From a virus, in the IMG/VR virus record IMGVR_UViG_3300007539_000011, positions 1 through 64,000 of that record: 64,000 nucleotides of DNA; one strand, 5' to 3'. A model generated the notes under the pieces. That model ran no database searches. It had not been told where the DNA came from and saw nothing but the letters and a program-made list of their open reading frames with translations. The number at the start of each line of letters is the position of its first letter. The stretch's first letter is position 1. This document shows positions 16,930 to 24,280 of this stretch, one piece after another. The position numbers and the translations under genes were made by a program.

Positions 16930-18521
16930 GGTTCATCGCTTTAGAGTCAGCTCTTAGCGGAGATATAGTCCGAGACTCTAATTCGCCGGCCAGAAGCGGC
17001 GTAATGGTTATTACCAACGACGGGTCAGAAGAAGAGATAGATAGCTTAGCAGTATCTCTTCAGGAGGTGTCCCAAGATAGTGTGTTTGTCCTTCGTCCTC
17101 AGGTACTTAATTCTTCTAAGGCTATAACCATAGATGCAGCCTCGGGCCGTCGCCTAGATACATGGGTGGGCAGAATTGGAGCTGGGCGTAACATGGTGGA
17201 AGTTTCACTGTTGGACTGCACCTACGCCAGTCATTACCCTATGAGGCTCTCGTCTAAGTTCATAAACAATACCGGAGCGGTCATACAAGTAGGTAGCCCG
17301 CATTCTGCCGTTGATCTATACCCGTATGTAGAAGCAGTAGTGCACGAAGGGCAGGCAGTGGAAGTAGAAAAGCTTAGCGAACTGGTTAGCTATCTTGGAA
17401 GCTGTGCCGATCCTATGCAAATCCTAAGAGGATGCTCCTCTTGCACAGAAAGAGCGTGCTACCAGCATGCCCGAGGCAGTAAGGGCCTAGTGTATGAGTG
17501 GCTAGAAAAGCAAAAGGGCTACATTAAGCCTTCTGGATTTGACTCCGTATTTAGCCCGAGAAGAGTCTCTAGGCTGAGCCTAAGGAACCACTTAGACTGG
17601 GATGGGACTTCTAGGGTAGCTAACGATAGGTTACTCGCCGCAGAAAAAGCGAAGAAGACTCGCCATAAGAAGAAGACGGATTGCTCTAGGTGCGTAGAAA
17701 ACCTTAGGAAGGGGTACTACGCAGATAAAAAGTGCAGCCGAATGAAAGACTGCGAAGGCCCAGTTACTGCGGGTATGACTAGAGAAGCTATGCTGGACTT
17801 CTCTAGGTCTGCGGGGCTAGCTACGCACTATGGCAGTTACCTAGCGCAGGCTAATATACACCTAGCCGGGTGTGGCATAGTTGCACGAATAGGTGGAAGG
17901 AAAAAGCAGCAGTGGCACGTTGCTTACGCTTTTGACCCTAGATCCAAGAGCAAAAACTACCATAGCTTTAGGGTCAGCAAAGTAGAGCCCTACTACACAG
18001 ACTTGGACGTTAGCAAAGTGCCAAGCCGCATAAGAGTACTACTGTACAAAGATCAAAATACCTACACTGGTAGGGAGCCTACCGTAGTACGCCTTAAAGA
18101 CCTTCTCTTAGGGTTGGTGTCTTACACAGGTCTCAATCCCCTAGACTCCGTTCCTACTAAAGCTAAATGGAAAAAAGTCCCTAGGGATGTAATTCTTATG
18201 CACAATACAGTGAACGCAATGCCCTCCGCCAGGTACATATCGTGTGAACACTCTAAGGATAGGGAGTACGATATTTGGGGTTATGGTATAGGGGTAGCTC
18301 TGCCTACAACCGTAGGTAAGATTGCTAAGCTGTTAGACGAACCAGGTAGCCCTTACGCTGTTAAGATGTTCAGCTACAGGCCGTTCCCCCAGACAAGCTT
18401 CAAAAGCTACTATTCGTGGTTAGATAGAAGTAGTCTCTGCCTAAGAAAGGTGGAAGACTTATACAAAAGCACATATACCGGAAGAGGTAACGTCTCTTCT
18501 GCAATACTAGGATCAGCATGA
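16926..18521 (+). CDS. Unknown cysteine-rich protein downstream of the reverse transcriptase
   Basis: A 531-residue protein without a family I can name. It starts at TTG in a TTGA overlap with the RT stop. Two cysteine clusters look metal-binding: CADPMQILRGCSSCTERACY (C160, C170, C173, C178) and CSRCVENL...KKCSRMKDC (C253, C256, C270, C276), the second preceded by a basic patch KAKKTRHKKK. The C-terminal half is rich in aromatic residues (SYRPFPQTSFKSYYSWL). Zinc-ribbon-like clusters plus basic residues suggest nucleic acid binding; that is inference. Coupling with the RT gene argues for a joint function. Confidence 0.7.
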   Translation: MRFIALESALSGDIVRDSNSPARSGVMVITNDGSEEEIDSLAVSLQEVSQDSVFVLRPQVLNSSKAITIDAASGRRLDTWVGRIGAGRNMVEVSLLDCTYASHYPMRLSSKFINNTGAVIQVGSPHSAVDLYPYVEAVVHEGQAVEVEKLSELVSYLGSCADPMQILRGCSSCTERACYQHARGSKGLVYEWLEKQKGYIKPSGFDSVFSPRRVSRLSLRNHLDWDGTSRVANDRLLAAEKAKKTRHKKKTDCSRCVENLRKGYYADKKCSRMKDCEGPVTAGMTREAMLDFSRSAGLATHYGSYLAQANIHLAGCGIVARIGGRKKQQWHVAYAFDPRSKSKNYHSFRVSKVEPYYTDLDVSKVPSRIRVLLYKDQNTYTGREPTVVRLKDLLLGLVSYTGLNPLDSVPTKAKWKKVPRDVILMHNTVNAMPSARYISCEHSKDREYDIWGYGIGVALPTTVGKIAKLLDEPGSPYAVKMFSYRPFPQTSFKSYYSWLDRSSLCLRKVEDLYKSTYTGRGNVSSAILGSA

Positions 18522-18925
18522 AGATATCGGCTAAAGACTTGAGGGCGGGGATACCTCCGTTCCTTAAAGGTCAGATTACTAACATTACCCCTATGGGTAG
18601 CTACTGCATACTTCTTGTAGAATGTGAGACGCACGGCCACGAGTACTCAATTCCAGTAACTAAGGATTTCATGGCAAAGAAGTTCTCGGGCAAGGAGATT
18701 GAAGTATGTCAGCCTGGAGAAGAGCTGCCAAAGCATACTAAGCCCGCAGCCTCAAAGGCAGACTCCGGCAGGTCTGGACCTAGAATTGGCTCTAGGCGTA
18801 AGATTAAAGGTGTGCTAAAGGAATGCATCCGTTACGACTTTGAATCGGTGGATCTCCCCGGTAAGAGGCGTCAAAGGGACCCCGCTTCAGGTAGGCTCGG
18901 GTATCCTGTGTGGGCAGTCATTTGA
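18518..18925 (+). CDS. Small unknown basic protein
   Basis: A 135-residue protein starting with ATGA overlap with the gene before. The N-terminal ~70 residues may form a small beta-barrel (FLKGQITNITPMGSYCILLV, HEYSIPVTKDF), and the C-terminus is strongly basic (GRSGPRIGSRRKIKGVLKE, PGKRRQRDPASGR), as in RNA- or DNA-binding proteins. No family is recognised. It is the fifth gene of the VWA-RT operon. Confidence 0.65.
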   Translation: MKISAKDLRAGIPPFLKGQITNITPMGSYCILLVECETHGHEYSIPVTKDFMAKKFSGKEIEVCQPGEELPKHTKPAASKADSGRSGPRIGSRRKIKGVLKECIRYDFESVDLPGKRRQRDPASGRLGYPVWAVI

Positions 18926-20784
18926 TCTCGCTACCGCATGACTCTGTAAAATTCCTGCGGCCTCTATCTGTCCTTGAGGTCAGCCCTAATGGGGACACTA
19001 AAGACGTAACTCTTCGGCTATGTACTTCATACCTAGGAGAGGACTTATTCCTAGATGAAGATAAGTCCTATGTCATACTCGCGGCTGCCCCGGGCAACAG
19101 GTCCTACTTCGGGTACGGAGGCTCCACACCGTGGGGAGATCACGAAGACTCCGCCTATGTAGCCAGGATGCTCAAAAGCTGTCAGTCCGAGATTATTAAT
19201 AGCCTCATCTGTAGGGTAAGCCTCAACAACTGGTCTACCAATCTAGGCAGAAGGCCTAACTTCTCGGCTAGATATATAAGCACCTCTCAGTGGAGGCAAG
19301 TATGGGTAAACTACAGCTATTATGTAGTAACAAATGACTTCGATAAACTTGAAGAGGTAGCCCCTTGGGTAGGCACCAAGAGCGAGTCCTTCATACTAAG
19401 AAACTTTGCTAGAATGCACCTAGAGTCTAAGGAGTTTAAAAGCGCTCCTAGGCGGATAGATGACGAGCAACTTAAAGTGCTGAACTCTGTACTATCTTCT
19501 AGTTGGGCTACTGAGCCTCCGCCTCTTATCATGAACTACGACTGCCTGGACGAGTTCTTGGCTAGCTATAAAAGGGCCTACAACACGAGTAGTAAGGGAA
19601 TGGTTAACCATAAGAACTACGCATCTGAGGTTAACTATATCATACACATGATCACAAGCTTCTACGAACTAGTAAACCGCAGGATGGACGATAACTCTAT
19701 CTGGAGATGGCTCAAGAACTTCACATCTTTGCACCCTGCACAAGAAGAGGTGGAGCATCGTTATACAAGTGTTCTAGACAGCAATTCAAAAAGGGACCTC
19801 ACCGGGGAGTACGGTGCTTGCTTTGGTGGCAGCCAGTGGTCTTTCCCTGGAAGGCATCTAGAGGCTATAGCGAGTATAAAGACTGACACTCCTCTTATTC
19901 GAGCCCTAAAAAGCCAGCTGTACGAGCTAGTAAAAGTAGTAGTGCAAAGGGATAACTCTCTAAACCTAAACTGGAAGGCTCTAAGGGAAGAGTACAAGCT
20001 CAGCGCTGAGTCCTGCGTTCGCAGAAAAGGGTCAGTAAAAAGAGGTGAGTACATCCTAAGAGAAATCATGGGCTGCGTGGAGCAGACGCTCTTATCTTCT
20101 CTTCCAATGTACAAAAAGTGGTACACCGGAGTAGGCGCGAGAGTGGGCAAGGACTACGAGAGGGCTTTCTATGGTGATAACGGAGCTATCAGCCCTGGAG
20201 TTATCGACGAAAGAGTTCAAAGAATGTCCTCTCGGTCTTCCTACCGGGCTGGGCTATTCTTGGCCTGGTGCCTTCAAGAGAGTCTTAGTCCTAACCGGGA
20301 AGAGGCGAAAGTACCCCTTACGATTAGGCGCGCTCTAGAGGACCCTTCTAAGATGACTGTGTCGTCCCTCGTGCATATATCCGCGGGTCTCGCAGAAGCA
20401 GGATTTACTTCCAGGGTTTTGCCTTACCTTAAAGAGCTAGTTTCAAGGTACTACGAAACCGAAGAAGCTACTCGAAGCGTAAGTCTTACTAGCCTAGACT
20501 CTACTTTTGCTGTTACCGAAGTTAATAAATACGGGCAGCCAGAGCCTTCTTCTCCTTCGCCTATGTCAGTTACCGGTTACTCTACTATTGCCGAGATGAT
20601 CTACCGACTCTGTAGGAAGTTGGAGAGGTCCTTGCCCGAAGAGGTTGGTGAGCTCCTTGATGCTATGGCTAAGCATATGGGCCGGTTGCTAGTAGAAGAG
20701 AAGCCCCAGTGCCTTCGTAAAGAGTACAGGATTATACTCCTTAGAGAGTTAGCGGATCCTGGGCATTGGGTGCGAAAGGCTTAG
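18922..20784 (+). CDS. Large unknown protein ending the reverse transcriptase operon
   Basis: A 620-residue protein not recognised. TTG 18922 is chosen because it gives the same TTGA stop-start overlap seen at 16926; GTG 18910 in the same frame is an alternative. The protein is mostly helical with many Trp, Tyr and Arg residues (SQWRQVWVNYSYYVV, DDNSIWRWLKNFTSLHPAQ) and a serine/proline-rich linker near the end (GQPEPSSPSPMSVTGYS). No catalytic motif stands out. An intrinsic terminator follows 5 bases after the stop, so this is the last gene of the transcript. Confidence 0.7.
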   Translation: MISLPHDSVKFLRPLSVLEVSPNGDTKDVTLRLCTSYLGEDLFLDEDKSYVILAAAPGNRSYFGYGGSTPWGDHEDSAYVARMLKSCQSEIINSLICRVSLNNWSTNLGRRPNFSARYISTSQWRQVWVNYSYYVVTNDFDKLEEVAPWVGTKSESFILRNFARMHLESKEFKSAPRRIDDEQLKVLNSVLSSSWATEPPPLIMNYDCLDEFLASYKRAYNTSSKGMVNHKNYASEVNYIIHMITSFYELVNRRMDDNSIWRWLKNFTSLHPAQEEVEHRYTSVLDSNSKRDLTGEYGACFGGSQWSFPGRHLEAIASIKTDTPLIRALKSQLYELVKVVVQRDNSLNLNWKALREEYKLSAESCVRRKGSVKRGEYILREIMGCVEQTLLSSLPMYKKWYTGVGARVGKDYERAFYGDNGAISPGVIDERVQRMSSRSSYRAGLFLAWCLQESLSPNREEAKVPLTIRRALEDPSKMTVSSLVHISAGLAEAGFTSRVLPYLKELVSRYYETEEATRSVSLTSLDSTFAVTEVNKYGQPEPSSPSPMSVTGYSTIAEMIYRLCRKLERSLPEEVGELLDAMAKHMGRLLVEEKPQCLRKEYRIILLRELADPGHWVRKA

Positions 20785-20788
20785 GCCT

Positions 20789-20818
20789 AAAAATCCAGCC
20801 TCATAAGCTGGTTTTTTT
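20789..20818 (+). terminator. Intrinsic terminator of the VWA-RT operon
   Basis: Stem CCAGC (20795-20799), a 7-base loop, GCTGG (20807-20811), then seven T (20812-20818). It lies directly after the stop of the 18922 gene and separates that operon from the structured region behind it. Confidence 0.85.
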
Positions 20819-20833
20819 AGCTCCCACCGATGA

Positions 20834-20871
20834 CGCAAAACGGGGGGCCTAAATTGGCATAAGAATATGAA
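20834..20871 (+). promoter_or_regulatory. Promoter block shared with 44023-44060
   Basis: CGCAAAAC at 20834-20841 and CATAAGAATATG at 20858-20869 recur with identical 24-base spacing at 44023 and 44047, where a + operon begins. Bases between are partly conserved (G.GGG and TG). A TTGGCA resembling a -35 box lies at 20854, and the paired site has CTGACA at the same place. It sits just after a terminator and before the structured RNA, as expected for that RNA's own promoter. Confidence 0.65.
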
Positions 20872-20872
20872 G

Positions 20873-21590
20873 GTAATCTTTAAGCCTTCCACAAAGGCTT
20901 CTGGTCAAGATTGAATTCTACGACCAGATCAATTTGTGCTTAATCAACCAGGGCCCAAGCCAGGTAGCCAATCCTGTGCAGTGGCCATATGTAGCGCGAC
21001 ACGCGCTAGAGGAGAGAGAAATGCAGAAGTTCGTGACAAGCGGTGTTAGGGGAGGGAAAGATGTATCGAATATCCTTTGGGCTCTCCGGGAGGCCAGGCG
21101 GGCGATTCAGGGCGTAACGGTAAAGATCCCTTTAAAATCGAAGCAGATCCCGGCCTACAAGGCAGCTGAAGATGAGATCAAAAAATACTGCGGCCAGCAC
21201 GCCGCAGATCAATTTTCAGAATTGCTGTGGGAGTTCGGCCAGGACTCCCTGGAGGGAAGCCCCGAAGGCCCCCGCCTTAAGGCGGGTCGGGTGACCTTTT
21301 CTTCCTTTTCAGTATACCTGAGCCCGAACCCTGGATGGGCGGGTATATCGGTCCAAGTAAGCAACCCGAAAGGGTTGCTTAGAGAGGGATTCGACGGGCT
21401 CGAAAAGAGCCTTAAATCGCTCAGCGAAGAACAAAATGTGGGGGTCCATGACCCAGCCGTTGAAGGGCTGGGGATAGAGAACGCTCGAAGAACCCAGGCA
21501 GGGTTCAACTGCCAGAAGAAGGAGGAGGAGGGTTAGCCCTCCGCCTCCTTCTTCTGTCGGTTGGCCCCGCGCAACCCGTTTTTTTTTAGC
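20873..21590 (+). ncRNA. Large structured RNA of about 0.7 kb, class unknown
   Basis: The stretch between a promoter block and a terminator is packed with stems. Examples: AAGCCTT/AAGGCTT (20882/20894), CTGGTC/GACCAG (20901/20922), TAGCGCG-aca-CGCGCTA (20992/21002), CTGCGGC/GCCGCAG (21188/21201), CCCGCC-ttaa-GGCGGG (21271/21281) inside CCCGA/TCGGG, TATACC/GGTATA (21313/21342), a perfect 10-bp stem closed by a GAAA tetraloop (21358-21381), GGCTC/GAGCC (21397/21407), CCCAGCC/GGCTGGG (21452/21466), and a 20-base arm pairing at 19 positions (21513/21537). Size and density recall large ornate phage RNAs such as GOLLD or ROOL, but I cannot assign it. A 200-codon frame crosses it and is probably fortuitous. 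The position right behind the RT operon makes it a candidate RT partner. Confidence 0.7.
21558..21587 (+). terminator. Intrinsic terminator of the structured RNA
   Basis: CGGTTG (21558-21563) pairs with CAACC (21572-21576) around a GC-rich loop, followed by nine T (21579-21587). It closes the structured RNA transcript 3 bases before the stop codon of the convergent tail gene. Confidence 0.7.
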
Positions 21591-21592
21591 TA

Positions 21593-22516
21593 TCAGCTCA
21601 GAGTACTAGGGTCTACCTCTGGGCAGAAAGTAGAAAGGTTGCTAAGCGCCGTAGCTTCGTTGGCACTAAGCCCTGTAATCTCTGAGCTCTTGCTATCCAT
21701 GCTTGCCTTAGAACTAAGCTCCTGCAGAGTAAGAGATTGCAGCTCCGCCTCTCTGTAAGTGTACTGTGCTTGAATAACCTGCAGAAGCCTATAAATCTCT
21801 GCAAGCTTAGCTCCAGTGAAGTAGTCGCCAGTGGTGAGGGATACGGGGTTACCCTCAGCATCGTTAACTACTAGTCCAGAAAAAGTGTTAAACAGCGCCA
21901 GCATTTTGTTATACACGTCATCAGCAATATCACGTGTCTCGCCCACCCACTTCTCGTATGTAGACAGAATCTCATTCTTTACTCGAAGAAGATCATATGA
22001 CGACTGTAAGTCTGAGAGCTCCTCTTCTGCAGTACTCCTAGCCGCAACAGCGCTAGCATACGCAGAGCTATAAACGCTTACTAGGCTAGCGTCAGTGGCT
22101 AAGGGAATGCTGCTAGAGCTGCTACCCTTAAACTGCTGCTGGTACTTAATAAACGCAGCTACTAGCTCAGAAACTCGGCCAGTGACTGTAGTGCTCGCGT
22201 TTATCGCAGTATCTAAGTCCGGGTACCTAAGAACGAGAGTGTTGTCTCTGTACTCGTAATGTCCCGCATTGCTAGCAGCAGCCCTGCTATTTTTTAGGTT
22301 ACCCAAGTCAGAAATACTAGCAATTCTAGCAAAAGATGACTCAGAGTTATCTGCGGTAAAAGAATAAACGAAAACGTTCTGGTCCAGAGTGTAATCAGGG
22401 TCAACTGTAGTCCCGGCAGTGACTCTAGCCGTTACCGTAATCTGGTACTGAGACGACCCATCTGTATCCGTTATGCTAGTCTTTACTTGCTCTAAGCTAA
22501 AAGTATCTAAGGACAT
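21593..22516 (-). CDS. Tail or fibre structural protein, paralogue of 23383 gene
   Basis: A 307-residue virion-type protein at the end of the tail gene block. Residues ~47-130 (VFVYSFTADNSES... ISDLGNLKNSR ... LVLRYPDLDTAI ... AAFIKYQQQF) align by eye with the whole 23383 product, so these are duplicated domains. The middle and C-terminus are helical and probably coiled coil (STAEEELSDLQSSYDLLRVK, YREAELQSLTLQELSSKAS). It probably belongs to the baseplate periphery or fibre attachment. It starts 3 bases after the stop of the next gene, in one operon. Confidence 0.7.
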   Translation of the reverse strand: MSLDTFSLEQVKTSITDTDGSSQYQITVTARVTAGTTVDPDYTLDQNVFVYSFTADNSESSFARIASISDLGNLKNSRAAASNAGHYEYRDNTLVLRYPDLDTAINASTTVTGRVSELVAAFIKYQQQFKGSSSSSIPLATDASLVSVYSSAYASAVAARSTAEEELSDLQSSYDLLRVKNEILSTYEKWVGETRDIADDVYNKMLALFNTFSGLVVNDAEGNPVSLTTGDYFTGAKLAEIYRLLQVIQAQYTYREAELQSLTLQELSSKASMDSKSSEITGLSANEATALSNLSTFCPEVDPSTLS

Positions 22517-22519
22517 AGT

Positions 22520-23383
22520 TTAATCCCCCTTCTGAACAATGGTTAGCACTACGTCCTTAGACTCCCCCGTCTTTGAGTCTGTAATCTTAATCTTAACGGT
22601 TTCATTAGTGTTCCTCGCCACTCGGTACCGGCTCGTAGCGCGGATCTCCGTTAAGAGCTCTGCTTTGTCCACCTCTGATGAGTAGTCTCCGGATCCTCCA
22701 GAAACGCTTAGGTAGACAGAGTCGCCTGCTACTAAGCCTGAAGCCTGTAAGGATCCTGGAGTAAAAGTCCGGCTAGGATGCACTCCTGAGATGCCCACAC
22801 TAAGGGGCAGAGTGCTTGCAGCCGAGTCCTCCAGAAAGTCCCCCGCATACACTCTTAAGTAAGAGTCGTTGGCTTCTTGTATCGTGGCCCCTAAGTCGTA
22901 AGTAGAGTAAGACGCACTAATCTCTTCTACCCTAAACTTGTAGTAACCGGAAATAGGAATATGATCGTAGTGAGAGCTGGCAGTAATCGCGCTAGGGTAC
23001 GTGTAGTCTTCAAAGCTAAAAGCAGGGCCCATTTCTGCTGTGTACTCTGAGTCGTCTCCTACCGAGGTATCCTCCATCCGACCGTCCTGCTTACCCCTTA
23101 GGTCTGTAGCTAGAGCATCCTTACTCGGGGTAGTCTGCAGATCATCAAGAGTAGCCACTCGACGGAAAAGGTACTTAGTAGAGTCGTCGAGCTCTTCTTT
23201 AACCTCTGCCAGAGTCTTTAAAGTTCCGTCATCCTTGAGTAGGTCATCTTCTGAGATGAACCTTTCTACAACAAAAGGAAAAACGCTCACTCCTGCTTGT
23301 CCCGGAGAAACCCGCATAGATAGCTTCCACTGATCGGAATCCTCGTGCCATGTAAGTGTGTTAGTGGCGTACTCTAAGGCCAT
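22520..23383 (-). CDS. Tail or fibre structural protein
   Basis: A 287-residue beta-rich protein, not recognised. The segment YLFRRVATLDDLQTTPSK resembles FARIASISDLGNLKNSR in the 21593 product and ASVATLYEIENLPNSR in the 23383 product, so all three neighbours share one small motif. The C-terminus (GDSVYLSVSGGSGDYSS ... NETVKIKITDSKTGES ... VVLTIVQKGD) looks like an Ig-like beta-sandwich, as found in surface domains of tails. Start and stop touch both neighbours. Confidence 0.7.
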   Translation of the reverse strand: MALEYATNTLTWHEDSDQWKLSMRVSPGQAGVSVFPFVVERFISEDDLLKDDGTLKTLAEVKEELDDSTKYLFRRVATLDDLQTTPSKDALATDLRGKQDGRMEDTSVGDDSEYTAEMGPAFSFEDYTYPSAITASSHYDHIPISGYYKFRVEEISASYSTYDLGATIQEANDSYLRVYAGDFLEDSAASTLPLSVGISGVHPSRTFTPGSLQASGLVAGDSVYLSVSGGSGDYSSEVDKAELLTEIRATSRYRVARNTNETVKIKITDSKTGESKDVVLTIVQKGD

Positions 23384-23751
23384 TAGCTGATCTCCAACGT
23401 GTCGTTCTTCTCGAACTTGTCTTTATAGGTGTTGTACTCTTTGATAAGAGTCTCTAGGGACAGAGTCAACTGGCTCTGGCCGAAGCTGGCCTGCTGAACT
23501 CCGTCATATACTATCGTAACACTATTTTTTAGGTAGCTTACTGCGCCCCCCTGCCTAGAATTAGGGAGGTTCTCTATCTCGTACAAAGTCGCCACGGATG
23601 CGTAAGTATCATACTCTTCTCCTCTATCATCAACAGAGTACACGAACACTTCCGAGCGAATTTCTTGAGCATCAGTTACCTCAAGAGTGGTCTGAGGCTT
23701 ATTGTCCGCATTGATTGTGCTAACCCTAGATAACTGAAGAGATGCTGCCAT
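23383..23751 (-). CDS. Small tail structural protein
   Basis: A 122-residue protein equal to one copy of the domain seen in the 21593 product (VFVYSVDDRGEEYDTYASVA ... IENLPNSRQGG ... LETLIKEYNTYKDKF). ATG 23751 has a good SD (GGGAG, 6 bases upstream). Its start codon overlaps that of the divergent RuvC gene inside CCATGG. A late-type promoter match lies about 50 bases upstream. Confidence 0.72.
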   Translation of the reverse strand: MAASLQLSRVSTINADNKPQTTLEVTDAQEIRSEVFVYSVDDRGEEYDTYASVATLYEIENLPNSRQGGAVSYLKNSVTIVYDGVQQASFGQSQLTLSLETLIKEYNTYKDKFEKNDTLEIS

Positions 23752-24280
23752 GGTTTACTCCCTTGGGATAGATGCTAGCCTGCGCTCTACAGGCTTATCA
23801 ATTATAAGCGCACAAGGTAAGGGTTTTGTAAAAAACCTTAAGCCGGGCAATCTTAAAGGAGGTGCGCGCCTGCAGTTCATGTACGAAGAGACGCTCTCTT
23901 GGATCGAGAGTGTAGACGTAGACTCTTCTCAAATAGGCGTAGTAGTGATGGAGGGTCCTGCTTACTCCGCTAACACTAAGGCTTTCTCGATGGGAGAGGC
24001 CTACGGTATCTTTAAGTTTCTGTGCGCCTCTGAGTATTGCCTTGAACCGCTTACACCAAGCCCAAAAGAGCTAAAAAAATATCTAACAGGTACAGGCGAC
24101 GCAAAGAAGCCCAAGATGAAAGCCTTTGCAGGTGTTCTAGGCTGCCCCAGCAAGCAAGAAGATATCTGTGATTCCTGGGCCGCAGGCCTCCTTGGCTGGG
24201 ACGTCCTTCACAAGAGCAACACTCCCGGAACTAGGGCCGCCCTGGAGGTAATCTCTAAGGTGCAGAAGGAACATAGCTAG
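23750..24280 (+). CDS. RuvC-like Holliday junction resolvase
   Basis: A 176-residue RNase H-fold nuclease. GIDASLRSTG has the first catalytic Asp at residue 8, VVVMEGPAYS gives Glu68, and the C-terminal KQEDICDSWAAGLLG provides Asp138 and Asp141, matching the RuvC D-E-D-D layout. A basic KKPKMKA precedes it. It probably resolves or debranches recombination intermediates before packaging. It is the only + gene within 21.6-40.8 kb, and its 3' end overlaps the convergent tail gene by 26 bases. The SD (GAAGAGA) is weak. Confidence 0.85.
   Translation: MVYSLGIDASLRSTGLSIISAQGKGFVKNLKPGNLKGGARLQFMYEETLSWIESVDVDSSQIGVVVMEGPAYSANTKAFSMGEAYGIFKFLCASEYCLEPLTPSPKELKKYLTGTGDAKKPKMKAFAGVLGCPSKQEDICDSWAAGLLGWDVLHKSNTPGTRAALEVISKVQKEHS
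23799..23808 (-). promoter_or_regulatory. Late-type promoter match
   Basis: On the minus strand the sequence reads CTTATAATTG, about 50 bases before ATG 23751. It resembles three other sites (CTATAATTR) upstream of late genes at 30902, 42342 and 53431. It lies inside the RuvC coding sequence. Confidence 0.4.

Noticed and set aside
20934-21536. 200-codon open frame through the structured RNA
   Set aside because: It spans most of the hairpins, its product matches nothing and becomes low-complexity, and ends inside the terminal arm. A start at 21020 with GGAGAG upstream keeps a small chance that a ~170-residue protein is made.
15871-21590. Diversity-generating retroelement
   Set aside because: The RT has QGGPASP, not the DGR-type box, and no near-identical TR/VR pair with adenine differences or C-type lectin-like target was seen.
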